This document shows positions 6,728 through 13,552 of a DNA stretch of 18,551 nt, piece by piece (position 1 is the first letter of the stretch; each line of letters starts with the position of its first letter). A program made the translations under genes and the position numbers. The stretch is from an uncultured Phycisphaerales bacterium (GTDB taxonomy: Bacteria; Planctomycetota; Phycisphaerae; Phycisphaerales; SM1A02). The stretch spans positions 1-18,551 of the forward strand of contig CAMPIL010000017.1 in the NCBI GenBank assembly GCA_946886375.1, written 5' to 3'. Below the pieces are notes generated by a model. The model worked only from the letters and a program-made list of their open reading frames with translations, was not told where the DNA came from and made no database searches.

Positions 6728-6737
6728 CCGCTAAACT
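6728..6737 (+). promoter_or_regulatory. candidate promoter -10 region of the ABC permease gene (CCGCTAAACT)
   Basis: CCGCTAAACT ends 21 bases before the permease ATG. It differs by one base from the element at surE, nnrE and the RluA-type gene. It would give a leader of about 15 bases. Confidence 0.4.
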
Positions 6738-6758
6738 TGCACTCGTTCGACCTCCGCC

Positions 6759-8582
6759 ATGTACCACGCCCTGCTCACGAACCGATATCTCACCTCGCGC
6801 GTCATCCCGCTGATCGCGGTCGCGGCGGTCGCCATGTGCGTCGCGCTGGTGATCATCGTGGTTTCGGTGATGACCGGGTTTCTGGACATGGTGAAGAGCT
6901 CCGGCCGCACGCTCATGGGCGATGTGGTCGTCTCTTATCCGGTCACCGGCATTCCGTATTACCAACGTTTGATCGAGCACATCAAGCAGCGGCCCGAAGC
7001 CGCCGCCGCAACGCCTGTTGTTGATGGATTGGGCCTCTTGCGCATGCCGTATCCCGACGGCGATGACAAACGCCAGGAGATGGTGCAGTTCTGGGGCATT
7101 GAGCCGGAGAGTTTCGCGGCTGTCACCGGCTATGAGAAGACCCTGCACTGGCGCACCGTGCCCGATCGCGAGTGGGAGTGGCTTTTCGCTGACGTGCTCA
7201 TCAAGAACTGGAAGCAGGTGTTCAGCGAACTTTCAACCGACCAGCGCGCCGTCCTCACGAAGACCTTTACCGATCCCGAGGATCCAGAGCAGATTCTCGA
7301 TTCGCTCCGCCGCCAGCCGGATATTGTGCAATCTGTTCTCACCGAGGCGCAGTGGAAGAACCTGATTGCGCACGATCCGCGGCTGGTGGATCCGCAGAAA
7401 GTCCTTGAACAGGGCCTGACGCTCAAGCGCGATGGCGATGACCGGACCATCGTCATGGGCATGCACGTCTCGGAGGCCAACGTGCGTCAGCGTGATGGCA
7501 GTTATCTGCCGATGGGGCGCGGGCGATGGTGGATGCCCCTGCACCAGGTCACGCTCACCACGCTCCCCGTGCGTGGCGGAATCGGCGGGGCCGAGAACGC
7601 CGAGACCCGAATCCTGCAGGTGGTGAACGAGTTCGTGTCCGGCGTGTTCCTGATCGACGACAAGCGCGTGATGGTTCCGCTGTCGATAGCGCAGAACATG
7701 CTGCACCTGGATCAAGGCGAGCGATTGGATGATCCGGATGATCCGTTCAAGGTGACCGGCCTCGACCCGCCGCGCGCCACGATGGTGCTGGTGCGGGCTG
7801 CGCCGGATGTGACTCCCGAACAACTGCGCGATTCGGTGGAAGCCGCGTACGACGATTTTCTCGATGCCGTCGCCGCCGACCCGCAAACCGCCGTGCACCC
7901 GCCCGTGCCGGGTTTCGGCCTGACCATTCAGACCTGGGCGCAGCAACAGGCATCGTTCATCGGACCGGTGGAAAAAGAGCGCGAGATGATGCGCACGCTC
8001 TTTTCGCTGGTATATCTGGTCTGCGCCGGGCTGGTCCTGGCGATTTTCTGGGCGATCGTGTACGAAAAGACCCGCGACATCGGCATCCTGCGTTCCGTCG
8101 GCGCTTCGCGCATCGGCATCTCCTGGATTTTCCTGCGCTACGGCATGCTCATCGGCATCGCGGGCGCGATCGTCGGGCTTGGATTGGCGTTTCTTGTCGT
8201 GCGAAACATCAATGTCATTCACGAAGCCCTCGGCAATCCGCCGCTGTGGCTCGCGCTCGGCGTGCTTGGGTTGGCGGTCATTGCGTTGATCATCACGGTG
8301 ATTCGCAGTCTCAGCGGCCGCTTGCTGCCGGTGGTGGTGGGCAGTCTCGTGACGTCGGTACTCGGCGTCATTGGCCTGCTCGCGCTGTACCTGTACAAGA
8401 TCGGCGGCGTCATTGTGTGGAACCCGGAGGTGTACTACTTCACGAAGATTCCCAACCAGGTGGACATGAACAGCGCGTACATCACGATGATCGGCGCGGT
8501 GTTCTTCAGCCTGATCGGCGCGTTTATTCCTGCCGCCAAGGCTGCGGATACCGATCCGGTGAAGGCGCTGCGGTATGAATGA
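6759..8582 (+). CDS. FtsX/LolC-E-type ABC exporter permease with extra insertions
   Basis: The 607-residue protein has LolC/LolE-type architecture. TM1 lies at about 15-40. A large extracytoplasmic MacB/LolC-like domain (about 45-405) follows. A cytoplasmic coupling segment EKTRDIGILRSVGASRIGIS (436-455) lies between later helices. The family ending is AAKAADTDPVKALRYE. Hydrophobic segments are visible at about 412-433, 455-482, 496-516, 522-547 and 572-593, making six in total, whereas LolC/E normally has four. The extra pair (about 493-548) sits just before the conserved NPEVYYFTKIP segment. A Trp- and charge-rich helical stretch at about 130-222 also looks inserted. The next gene encodes the ATPase, so the pair is probably an exporter extracting lipoproteins or similar substrates from the inner membrane. 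Substrate is inferred from family only. Confidence 0.88.
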   Translation: MYHALLTNRYLTSRVIPLIAVAAVAMCVALVIIVVSVMTGFLDMVKSSGRTLMGDVVVSYPVTGIPYYQRLIEHIKQRPEAAAATPVVDGLGLLRMPYPDGDDKRQEMVQFWGIEPESFAAVTGYEKTLHWRTVPDREWEWLFADVLIKNWKQVFSELSTDQRAVLTKTFTDPEDPEQILDSLRRQPDIVQSVLTEAQWKNLIAHDPRLVDPQKVLEQGLTLKRDGDDRTIVMGMHVSEANVRQRDGSYLPMGRGRWWMPLHQVTLTTLPVRGGIGGAENAETRILQVVNEFVSGVFLIDDKRVMVPLSIAQNMLHLDQGERLDDPDDPFKVTGLDPPRATMVLVRAAPDVTPEQLRDSVEAAYDDFLDAVAADPQTAVHPPVPGFGLTIQTWAQQQASFIGPVEKEREMMRTLFSLVYLVCAGLVLAIFWAIVYEKTRDIGILRSVGASRIGISWIFLRYGMLIGIAGAIVGLGLAFLVVRNINVIHEALGNPPLWLALGVLGLAVIALIITVIRSLSGRLLPVVVGSLVTSVLGVIGLLALYLYKIGGVIVWNPEVYYFTKIPNQVDMNSAYITMIGAVFFSLIGAFIPAAKAADTDPVKALRYE

Positions 8583-8585
8583 CTC

Positions 8586-8684
8586 AGCATTCTTCAACGC
8601 ACCACTGCGACGCAGAGATCGCGGCGAAATCCTTTTTCTGCTTGCTTCTCCGCGCTCGCTGCGGCTCTGTGGCGGATCGAAGTT
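8586..8684 (-). repeat. likely member of a CGCAGAG/CACAGAG dispersed intergenic repeat family
   Basis: Read on the minus strand, the spacer between permease and ATPase contains GCCACAGAGCCGCAG, GCGCGGAGAAGC, AAAAAGGATTTCGCCGCGA and TCTCTGCGTCGCAGTGG. This strongly resembles intergenic repeats I associate with Planctomycetota and Verrucomicrobiota genomes, often mis-annotated as short proteins of the HREDAE type. Only one copy lies in this window, so repetition itself is not shown here. Confidence 0.4.
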
Positions 8685-8687
8685 GTC

Positions 8688-9617
8688 ATGAATGATTCCA
8701 AGTCCAATGTCGTGCTTGAAGCCAGAGACGTCCGGAAGACGTACCGCCTGGGCGCGGTGGATGTGCCGGTGCTCAAGGGCGCTTCACTTGAGGTGCGCGA
8801 AGGCGAATGGGTGGCGATTCTCGGCGCATCAGGCTCCGGCAAGAGCACGCTGCTGCACCTGCTGGGAGACTTGGACGAGCCCGATGCTTCAGGCGAGGGC
8901 GAAATCTTCTATCAACGCCGTCCGCTCAGTCGCTTCAATGCGAACGAACGCAATCGATATCGCAATCAGGCGGTTGGGTTTGTGTTTCAGTTCTATCACC
9001 TCTTGCCGGAGTTGAACGTCGTCGAGAACGCGATGCTGCCGGGTTCGGTGAAGACCTCGCTGCGATCGCGCCGATTCTGGGTGTTCTTGATGCTGGGGTT
9101 TGTCGTAGCCGGCGCCGCACTGGGCGCAGCGCTCTGGCAATGGCTGGGACACTACCTCGATTACGAAGGCACAGCCGAGGGAACCAATGACTTGTGGATG
9201 GCCCTCGCAGTGGTCGGCGGATCGGGAATTGCGCTGGCGCTGCTTGGCGCCGGGTTGTGGACGGAGATTTCCTCGATGGCGGCACGGTTTGGGCCGCGGT
9301 ACGCGCAACTCCGCATCCGGGCCACGGAATTGCTGACCTCGTTCGGCTTGGGCCATCGCCTGCGTCACCGGCCGCGCGAACTCTCCGGCGGTGAACGCCA
9401 GCGCGTCGCCATCGCACGCGCCCTCATGAACAATCCCAGAATTCTTTTGGCCGATGAACCCACCGGAAATCTCGATGAGAAAACCGGCGGTGAGATTCTG
9501 GACCTGATCGCCGACCAACACAAGAATGGATTGACGATCGTGATGGTGACGCACGACCCAGCCATCGCCAAGCGAGCCGATCGCATTGTGCATCTGCACG
9601 ATGGCCGCGTGGTGTAG
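8688..9617 (+). CDS. LolD-type ABC ATPase with an inserted two-helix hydrophobic hairpin
   Basis: The 309-residue protein keeps all ABC ATPase motifs: Walker A GASGSGKST (46-54), Q-loop Gln101 in GFVFQFYHLLPELNVVENA, signature LSGGERQRVAIARAL (232-246), Walker B ILLADE (252-257), D-loop NLD and H-loop His289 in VTHD. It closely resembles LolD/MacB-family ATPases, which are about 220-235 residues long. The excess is one block at about 119-205, between the Q-loop and the signature. It holds a basic stretch (KTSLRSRRF), a hydrophobic segment at 130-150, an acidic loop (DYEGTAEGTND), a second hydrophobic segment at 170-191, and a return to cytoplasmic helix. The reading frame is intact, so this is not a frameshift. 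The gene follows its permease by 105 bases and probably powers it. Confidence 0.9.
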   Translation: MNDSKSNVVLEARDVRKTYRLGAVDVPVLKGASLEVREGEWVAILGASGSGKSTLLHLLGDLDEPDASGEGEIFYQRRPLSRFNANERNRYRNQAVGFVFQFYHLLPELNVVENAMLPGSVKTSLRSRRFWVFLMLGFVVAGAALGAALWQWLGHYLDYEGTAEGTNDLWMALAVVGGSGIALALLGAGLWTEISSMAARFGPRYAQLRIRATELLTSFGLGHRLRHRPRELSGGERQRVAIARALMNNPRILLADEPTGNLDEKTGGEILDLIADQHKNGLTIVMVTHDPAIAKRADRIVHLHDGRVV

Positions 9618-9633
9618 GCCCCGCGCTCTTCAT

Positions 9634-9653
9634 CGATTCGCATCAGCGAATCG
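9634..9653. terminator. stem-loop after the ABC ATPase gene
   Basis: CGATTCGC (9634-9641), loop ATCA, then GCGAATCG (9646-9653) forms a perfect 8-bp stem 16 bases after the ATPase stop codon. No T-run follows, so it may be a weak or factor-assisted terminator or an mRNA 3'-end stabiliser. Confidence 0.45.
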
Positions 9654-9913
9654 GGTGTAACGTGTGCGAAATCGGCTCGATGCAGGCTCAACTTGAGCAC
9701 TGATGACCGCCTGATCCACCCGACTGTGATCGGCAATGATTGCGGACCGTCATTATGGCATCCTGCCCGATGTTCATGCTCTAAACGGCATGCCAATCAG
9801 CCTCACATGCGCGGAAATAGTCATCCCGGCCAATGACCTCGCCGAAGAATGGTATGGGTGTTGCGTTCTCTTTTACAGGATTGGGTTGCGTTCGTAGAAG
9901 TGCAGTTTCAACC

Positions 9914-9923
9914 CACCTAAACT
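9914..9923 (+). promoter_or_regulatory. possible -10 region upstream of clpC (CACCTAAACT)
   Basis: CACCTAAACT matches the recurrent CCGCTAMACT element at eight of ten positions and keeps TAAACT. It lies 54 bases before the clpC ATG. A Shine-Dalgarno-like GGAG is at 9967-9970. No matching -35 was seen. Confidence 0.3.
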
Positions 9924-9977
9924 TGAGGGCAAGTAAACAGTTCATCCGGCCCTGCTGCCGGCTACTGGAGATACACG

Positions 9978-12575
9978 ATGTTCGAAAGGCTCACAGATAG
10001 AGCTCGCAAAGTCATGGCCTTGGCCAATCAGGAGGCCCAGCGCTTCAACCACGAATACATCGGCACCGAGCACATCCTGCTCGGCCTGGTGAAGGAAGGG
10101 TCGGGCGTGGGCGCCAACGTGCTCAAGAACCTTGACATCGATCTTCGCAAGGTCCGGCTTGAAGTTGAGAAACTCGTCAAGTCCGGTCCTGACATGGTGA
10201 CGATGGGCAAACTTCCGCAGACGCCCCGCGCCAAGAAGGTCATTGAATACGCCATTGAAGAGGCACGAAGCCTCAATCACAATTACGTCGGCACGGAACA
10301 CCTGCTGCTGGGTTTGCTGCGCGAACACGACGGCGTGGCGGCTCAGGTGCTCATGAACCTGGGTCTGAAACTCGAAGAGGTTCGTGAAGAAGTGCTGAAT
10401 CTGCTGGGCGCTGGAGTTGAAAGCGAGGAAGGCGGCGAACCCGCCGAGCCCGCTGGCGCTCCGGGACAGACCGGCGATCCCGCCGCGGCCCAGCGTCGAG
10501 GCAAGTCCAAGACGCCCGCGCTGGATTCCTTCGGCCGCGATCTGACCGAACTGGCTCGCAACGGCGAGTTGGATCCGGTCATCGGCCGCGCCAATGAAAT
10601 CGAACGCCTCATTCAGGTCCTCTGCCGCCGCACCAAGAACAACCCGGTGCTGCTGGGCGAAGCGGGCGTCGGCAAGACCGCGATCGTGGAAGGCCTGGCG
10701 CAGAAGATCATCGGCCAGGACGTGCCCGATCTGCTGCACGACCGCCGTCTGGTTGTGCTCGACCTGGCGATGATGGTCGCAGGCACCAAGTACCGCGGCC
10801 AGTTTGAAGAGCGCATCAAGGCGGTGATGAACGAAGTTCGCCGCGCCAAGAACGTGATTCTGTTCATCGATGAATTGCACACGCTGGTTGGAGCCGGCGG
10901 CGCGGAAGGCGCGATCGATGCGTCCAACGTGCTCAAGCCCGCCTTGGCTCGTGGCGAGATTCAGTGCATCGGCGCCACCACGTTCGATGAATACCGCAAG
11001 TACATTGAGAAGGACAGCGCGCTGGAGCGCCGCTTCCAGCCAATTCCCGTCGAGCCGCCCAATGCCGAGCAGACGCTTGAGATCCTCAAGGGCCTGCGCG
11101 AGCGTTACGCACAGCACCACCGCGTGAAGATCACCGATGATGCTTTGCGCACGGCGGTTGAACTGTCGGGACGGTATATCCCCGGCCGCGTGCAGCCGGA
11201 CAAGTCGATCGACGTGATCGACGAAGCGGGCGCACGCGTTCGCCTCAAGAGCATGACCAAGCCGCCGGACCTGGCGAACTTGGAAGAGCAGATCGAACTG
11301 CTTTCGATCAAGAAGGACGAGGCGGTCAAGAACGCCGACTACGAAACCGCCGCGGAACTCCGCGACAAGGCGGAGAAGTTGCGCGCCGAGAAGGAGTCCA
11401 TCCAGAAGAAGTGGCGCGAGCGCATGAACGAGGTGGATGGCGTGGTCGATGAGGAAGTCATCGCCGAGGTCGTCAGCAAGATGACCGGCGTGCCGCTGAC
11501 TCGTCTGGAAAAGGAAGAGTCCGAGCGTCTGCTCAAACTCGAAGCCGAACTGCACAAGTCCGTCGTCAGCCAGGACGAAGCGGTCAAGAGCGTTGCCCGC
11601 GCGATCCGCAAGGCACGTTCCGGCCTCAAGGACCCCAAGCGGCCGATGGGTTCGTTCATCTTCATCGGCCCGTCAGGCGTCGGCAAAACGCTGCTGGCCA
11701 AAGCCTTGGCGGAGTTCATGTTCGGCGATCCGGACGCGTTGCTCTACCTGGACATGTCCGAGTACATGGAGAAGCACAACGTCAGCCGCCTGATCGGCGC
11801 GCCTCCCGGTTACGTGGGGTACGAAGAGGGCGGTCAGTTGACCGAGCGCATCCGACGTCGTCCGTACGCCGTTGTGCTGCTGGACGAAGTCGAGAAGGCG
11901 CACCCTGACGTGTTCAACATGCTTCTTCAGATCATGGAAGAAGGCCGGTTGACCGACAGTTTCGGCCGACACGTTGATTTCAAGAACGTAATCCTGATCA
12001 TGACCAGCAACATCGGCGCTGACTTGATCAAGGGCGGCCAGTCGTTCGGCTTCGGCAAGCGGCAGGAAGTTCAGGATTACGACCGGATCAAGAACGCTCT
12101 GCTTGCAGAGTGCGAGAAGTTCTTCCGGCCGGAGTTCATCAACCGCCTGGATGAGATCATCGTGTTCCGTCCGCTGGTGAAGGACGATCTCTACAACATC
12201 ATCGAGATCGAACTCTCGAAGGTGCGCGAGCGTCTGAAATCCAAGGGCATGGAACTCGACCTGGACAAGGCCGCGAAGGACTTCCTGATCGAGAAGGGGT
12301 ACAACCCCGACTTCGGCGCCCGACCGTTGCGGCGCGCGATCGGGCAGTACGTGGAAGACCCGTTGGCCGAGTCGCTGCTGTCCGGTGACTTCAAGCCGGG
12401 GCAGAAGATTTCCATCACCCGCAAGGAAGGCGCTGAGAATCTGTTCTTCGTCACCGAGGCAGTTTCCTCGGAAGACGGCGGCGGCCCGCCGCCCAGCGAT
12501 GAGAACGGCGAAGGCGATGGTGGCAGCAAGAAGCCCACGCCAAGCCCATCTAAGGCCCCGGCGAAGACGGCTTAA
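9978..12575 (+). CDS. clpC: ATP-dependent Clp protease ATP-binding subunit ClpC
   Basis: This 865-residue Hsp100 unfoldase feeds substrates to the ClpP protease. The Clp N-domain repeats span about 1-145 ([45 protein letters not shown]). A Glu/Pro/Gly-rich linker (148-178) leads to AAA1, with Walker A GEAGVGKT (227-234), Walker B ILFIDE (294-299) and arginine fingers RR at 351-352. The middle region at about 434-470 has the UVR-like signature of ClpC rather than the long coiled coil of ClpB ([16 protein letters not shown]). AAA2 has GPSGVGKT (564-571), VVLLDE (632-637), TSN (676-678) and sensor-2 GARPLRR (780-786). A low-complexity Gly/Pro/Ser tail follows residue 830. No clpP or mcsAB/ctsR genes adjoin, so it appears to be a single-gene unit with its own terminator. 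Confidence 0.97.
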   Translation: MFERLTDRARKVMALANQEAQRFNHEYIGTEHILLGLVKEGSGVGANVLKNLDIDLRKVRLEVEKLVKSGPDMVTMGKLPQTPRAKKVIEYAIEEARSLNHNYVGTEHLLLGLLREHDGVAAQVLMNLGLKLEEVREEVLNLLGAGVESEEGGEPAEPAGAPGQTGDPAAAQRRGKSKTPALDSFGRDLTELARNGELDPVIGRANEIERLIQVLCRRTKNNPVLLGEAGVGKTAIVEGLAQKIIGQDVPDLLHDRRLVVLDLAMMVAGTKYRGQFEERIKAVMNEVRRAKNVILFIDELHTLVGAGGAEGAIDASNVLKPALARGEIQCIGATTFDEYRKYIEKDSALERRFQPIPVEPPNAEQTLEILKGLRERYAQHHRVKITDDALRTAVELSGRYIPGRVQPDKSIDVIDEAGARVRLKSMTKPPDLANLEEQIELLSIKKDEAVKNADYETAAELRDKAEKLRAEKESIQKKWRERMNEVDGVVDEEVIAEVVSKMTGVPLTRLEKEESERLLKLEAELHKSVVSQDEAVKSVARAIRKARSGLKDPKRPMGSFIFIGPSGVGKTLLAKALAEFMFGDPDALLYLDMSEYMEKHNVSRLIGAPPGYVGYEEGGQLTERIRRRPYAVVLLDEVEKAHPDVFNMLLQIMEEGRLTDSFGRHVDFKNVILIMTSNIGADLIKGGQSFGFGKRQEVQDYDRIKNALLAECEKFFRPEFINRLDEIIVFRPLVKDDLYNIIEIELSKVRERLKSKGMELDLDKAAKDFLIEKGYNPDFGARPLRRAIGQYVEDPLAESLLSGDFKPGQKISITRKEGAENLFFVTEAVSSEDGGGPPPSDENGEGDGGSKKPTPSPSKAPAKTA

Positions 12576-12606
12576 CCGCGCACGACATCTGTTGATTCAA
12601 TTCACG

Positions 12607-12643
12607 ACGACGGGTCCGACATCGGGCCCGTCGTTTTCGTTTT
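12607..12643 (+). terminator. intrinsic terminator of clpC
   Basis: ACGACGGGTCCGA (12607-12619) pairs with TCGGGCCCGTCGT (12622-12634) over 13 bp, with one T-G wobble and a very tight loop. TTTTCGTTTT follows. It begins 31 bases after the clpC stop codon and is the clearest intrinsic terminator in the window. Confidence 0.85.
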
Positions 12644-12740
12644 GCGTTGGAGTTCCCTCTTCCGCCCCACGTGCAACGGCGTCCCCGCGTCCAAGGAGAC
12701 CATGTCCAAGGATGTTGCCTCGCCGCACCGCGGCCGTCGA

Positions 12741-12762
12741 AAAGGTTTTAATTAAAACCTTT
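12741..12762. promoter_or_regulatory. 22-bp perfect palindrome, second candidate ArsR operator
   Basis: The 20-bp core AAGGTTTTAATTAAAACCTT is a perfect palindrome, extended by one pair on each side. The same 20 bases occur at the arsR start (13201-13220). It lies beyond the 3' end of arsR, about 100 bases after the clpC terminator, with no obvious gene to regulate. Confidence 0.6.
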
Positions 12763-12896
12763 CCACAGCGGGCGGCTTTCCGCGGCCAGCGACGGCGCGC
12801 TCGCAATGCCTGTGAACAGCGAAGGGCGCAAACGCATGCGCGGCCGACGGACCCAGGCGTTCATCAGGATTCATCGATCTGGAGAGGCGAAGAACT

Positions 12897-13196
12897 TCAC
12901 CGGCTCCGCGCCGGCGGAGCCATGCGCGCCTGGAATGGTGCAATCCAAGTCGAAACCGGTCCAAGCGCCTTGGGGCTCAGAGAATACAACAAGCGCAAGC
13001 CGTTTCGGTGTTCCTGCACGAGACCCGCTTGCCGCAGAGCGCGCAGGTGCAGCGACACTGCAGGCTTGGTGATGCGGAAGTGGGACGCGAGATCGCCGGG
13101 CGTCAGGTCGCCTCCGCGAAGCAAATCGAGTATTCGCCGGCGGGCAGGGTGCGCAATGGCGCGAAACACATCCGGACTGTTGAATGGTCTGCTCAT
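12897..13196 (-). CDS. ArsR/SmtB-family winged-helix transcriptional regulator
   Basis: The 99-residue protein begins MSRPFNSPDVFRAIAHPARR and continues RILDLLRGGDLTPGDLASHF. It has the ArsR-type recognition helix ITKPAVSLHLRALRQAGLV at about 42-60 and a wing (QEHRNGLRLLYSLSP). It lacks the cysteine metal motif of ArsR/SmtB (ELCVC) and has no cysteines, so metal sensing is unlikely. It resembles the ArsR subgroup often paired with SRPBCC/AHSA1 proteins, but no such partner is adjacent. A perfect palindrome begins four bases upstream of the start codon, so autorepression is very likely. There is no room for a Shine-Dalgarno there, suggesting a nearly leaderless mRNA. A 7-bp stem-loop at 12902-12921 overlaps its last codons. 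Confidence 0.88.
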   Translation of the reverse strand: MSRPFNSPDVFRAIAHPARRRILDLLRGGDLTPGDLASHFRITKPAVSLHLRALRQAGLVQEHRNGLRLLYSLSPKALGPVSTWIAPFQARMAPPARSR

Positions 13197-13200
13197 GGAT

Positions 13201-13220
13201 AAGGTTTTAATTAAAACCTT
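13201..13220. promoter_or_regulatory. 20-bp perfect palindrome at the arsR start, probable operator
   Basis: AAGGTTTTAATTAAAACCTT reads the same on both strands and ends four bases before the arsR ATG. Its AT-rich core (TTTTAATTAAAA) could overlap the -10 region. A dimeric ArsR-type repressor bound here would block its own transcription. Confidence 0.7.
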
Positions 13221-13552
13221 TCAGTATTGCAAGCTTCATCATCGCCCCGGCGAATCCCTTGCAAGTTGGTTGGTTCGGCCCGGCGTTGGCCGGCCGATCG
13301 TCCTCAGCCCGGGCGCGGTCTTATCATCCCGCCGATGGTACTGTCGTTATCGCCTGGCACGTTCTGTATCGCGCTTCGCCTTCTTCATCGTGCTGCGCGT
13401 TCCTTTCGGTGCACGTTCCTCATCGCGCTGCACCTTCGTGATCGCGCAACGTTCAGTGTCGCCCGGGTGTCGCTCGGTGACTCACGTTGCGCGTCGAGGC
13501 ATGCGACGTTCGCCTCCTGCGCGTGCGATTCCTTCGCAACGCGTCATCATGA
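13221..13552. other. non-coding region with degenerate tandem repeat
   Basis: About 330 bases separate the arsR operator from the end of the lipoprotein gene. No frame has a recognisable product. The middle is occupied by the approximate 19-bp repeats at 13341-13449. The flanks show looser CGTTC/ATCGCG-rich sequence up to about 13540. Confidence 0.55.
13341..13449. repeat. degenerate tandem repeat, unit about 19 bp
   Basis: Six consecutive units begin at 13341, 13360, 13379, 13398, 13414 and 13433 (lengths 19, 19, 19, 16, 19, 17). They share the approximate consensus CGTTCNTNATCGCGCTGCA. The best pair (13360 and 13414) differ at few positions. Weaker CGTTC-starting units continue to about 13520. 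The period is not a multiple of three and two units carry deletions, so it is not a protein repeat. Confidence 0.5.

Larger units (their letters stand above)
9618..9977. other. 360-bp non-coding region upstream of clpC
   Basis: No supported gene lies between the ATPase and clpC. The region holds the stem-loop at 9634-9653, an interrupted palindrome GCTCAAcTTGAGC at 9686-9698 that could be an operator, and a possible -10 near clpC. I saw neither a CIRCE element (TTAGCACTC-N9-GAGTGCTAA) nor a CtsR-type direct repeat, so the heat-shock control known for clpC in Firmicutes has no visible basis here. Confidence 0.55.
12576..12896. other. gap between clpC and arsR
   Basis: Apart from the clpC terminator and the palindrome at 12741-12762, no gene is supported. 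A 17-codon frame at 12702-12755 has AAGGAG four bases upstream but stops inside the palindrome. TCCAAGGA occurs as a short direct repeat at 12690-12697 and 12705-12712. Confidence 0.5.

Noticed and set aside
7233..8597. 454-codon open frame on the minus strand across the ABC permease
   Set aside because: It is rich in His, Arg, Gln and Asp with no hydrophobic core or domain. The opposite strand encodes a clear permease.
9686..9698. Interrupted palindrome GCTCAAcTTGAGC as a clpC operator
   Set aside because: Only 6-bp arms, single copy, and almost 280 bases before clpC. Too weak to list as a separate feature.
9618..9977. CIRCE or CtsR heat-shock operator upstream of clpC
   Set aside because: I looked for TTAGCACTC/GAGTGCTAA and GGTCAAA-type repeats and saw none.
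9942..11555. 537-codon open frame on the minus strand across clpC
   Set aside because: It is antisense to a gene with full-length ClpC motifs. Its Leu/Gln/His/Ala-rich composition and lack of any domain are typical of a frame opened by GC-rich codon bias.
12702..12755. 17-residue frame after a good AAGGAG sequence
   Set aside because: It ends inside the palindrome and has no distinctive sequence. A leader peptide is possible, but nothing follows that it could control.
12902..12921. Perfect 7-bp stem-loop (GGCTCCG/CGGAGCC) at the end of arsR as a terminator
   Set aside because: It overlaps the last codons of arsR and has no T-run. GC-rich coding sequence makes such stems common.
12741..13220. 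Palindrome-flanked arsR block as an insertion sequence or integron cassette
   Set aside because: No transposase or integrase and no target-site duplication was seen. An operator role explains at least one palindrome more simply, so mobility is kept only as a hypothesis.
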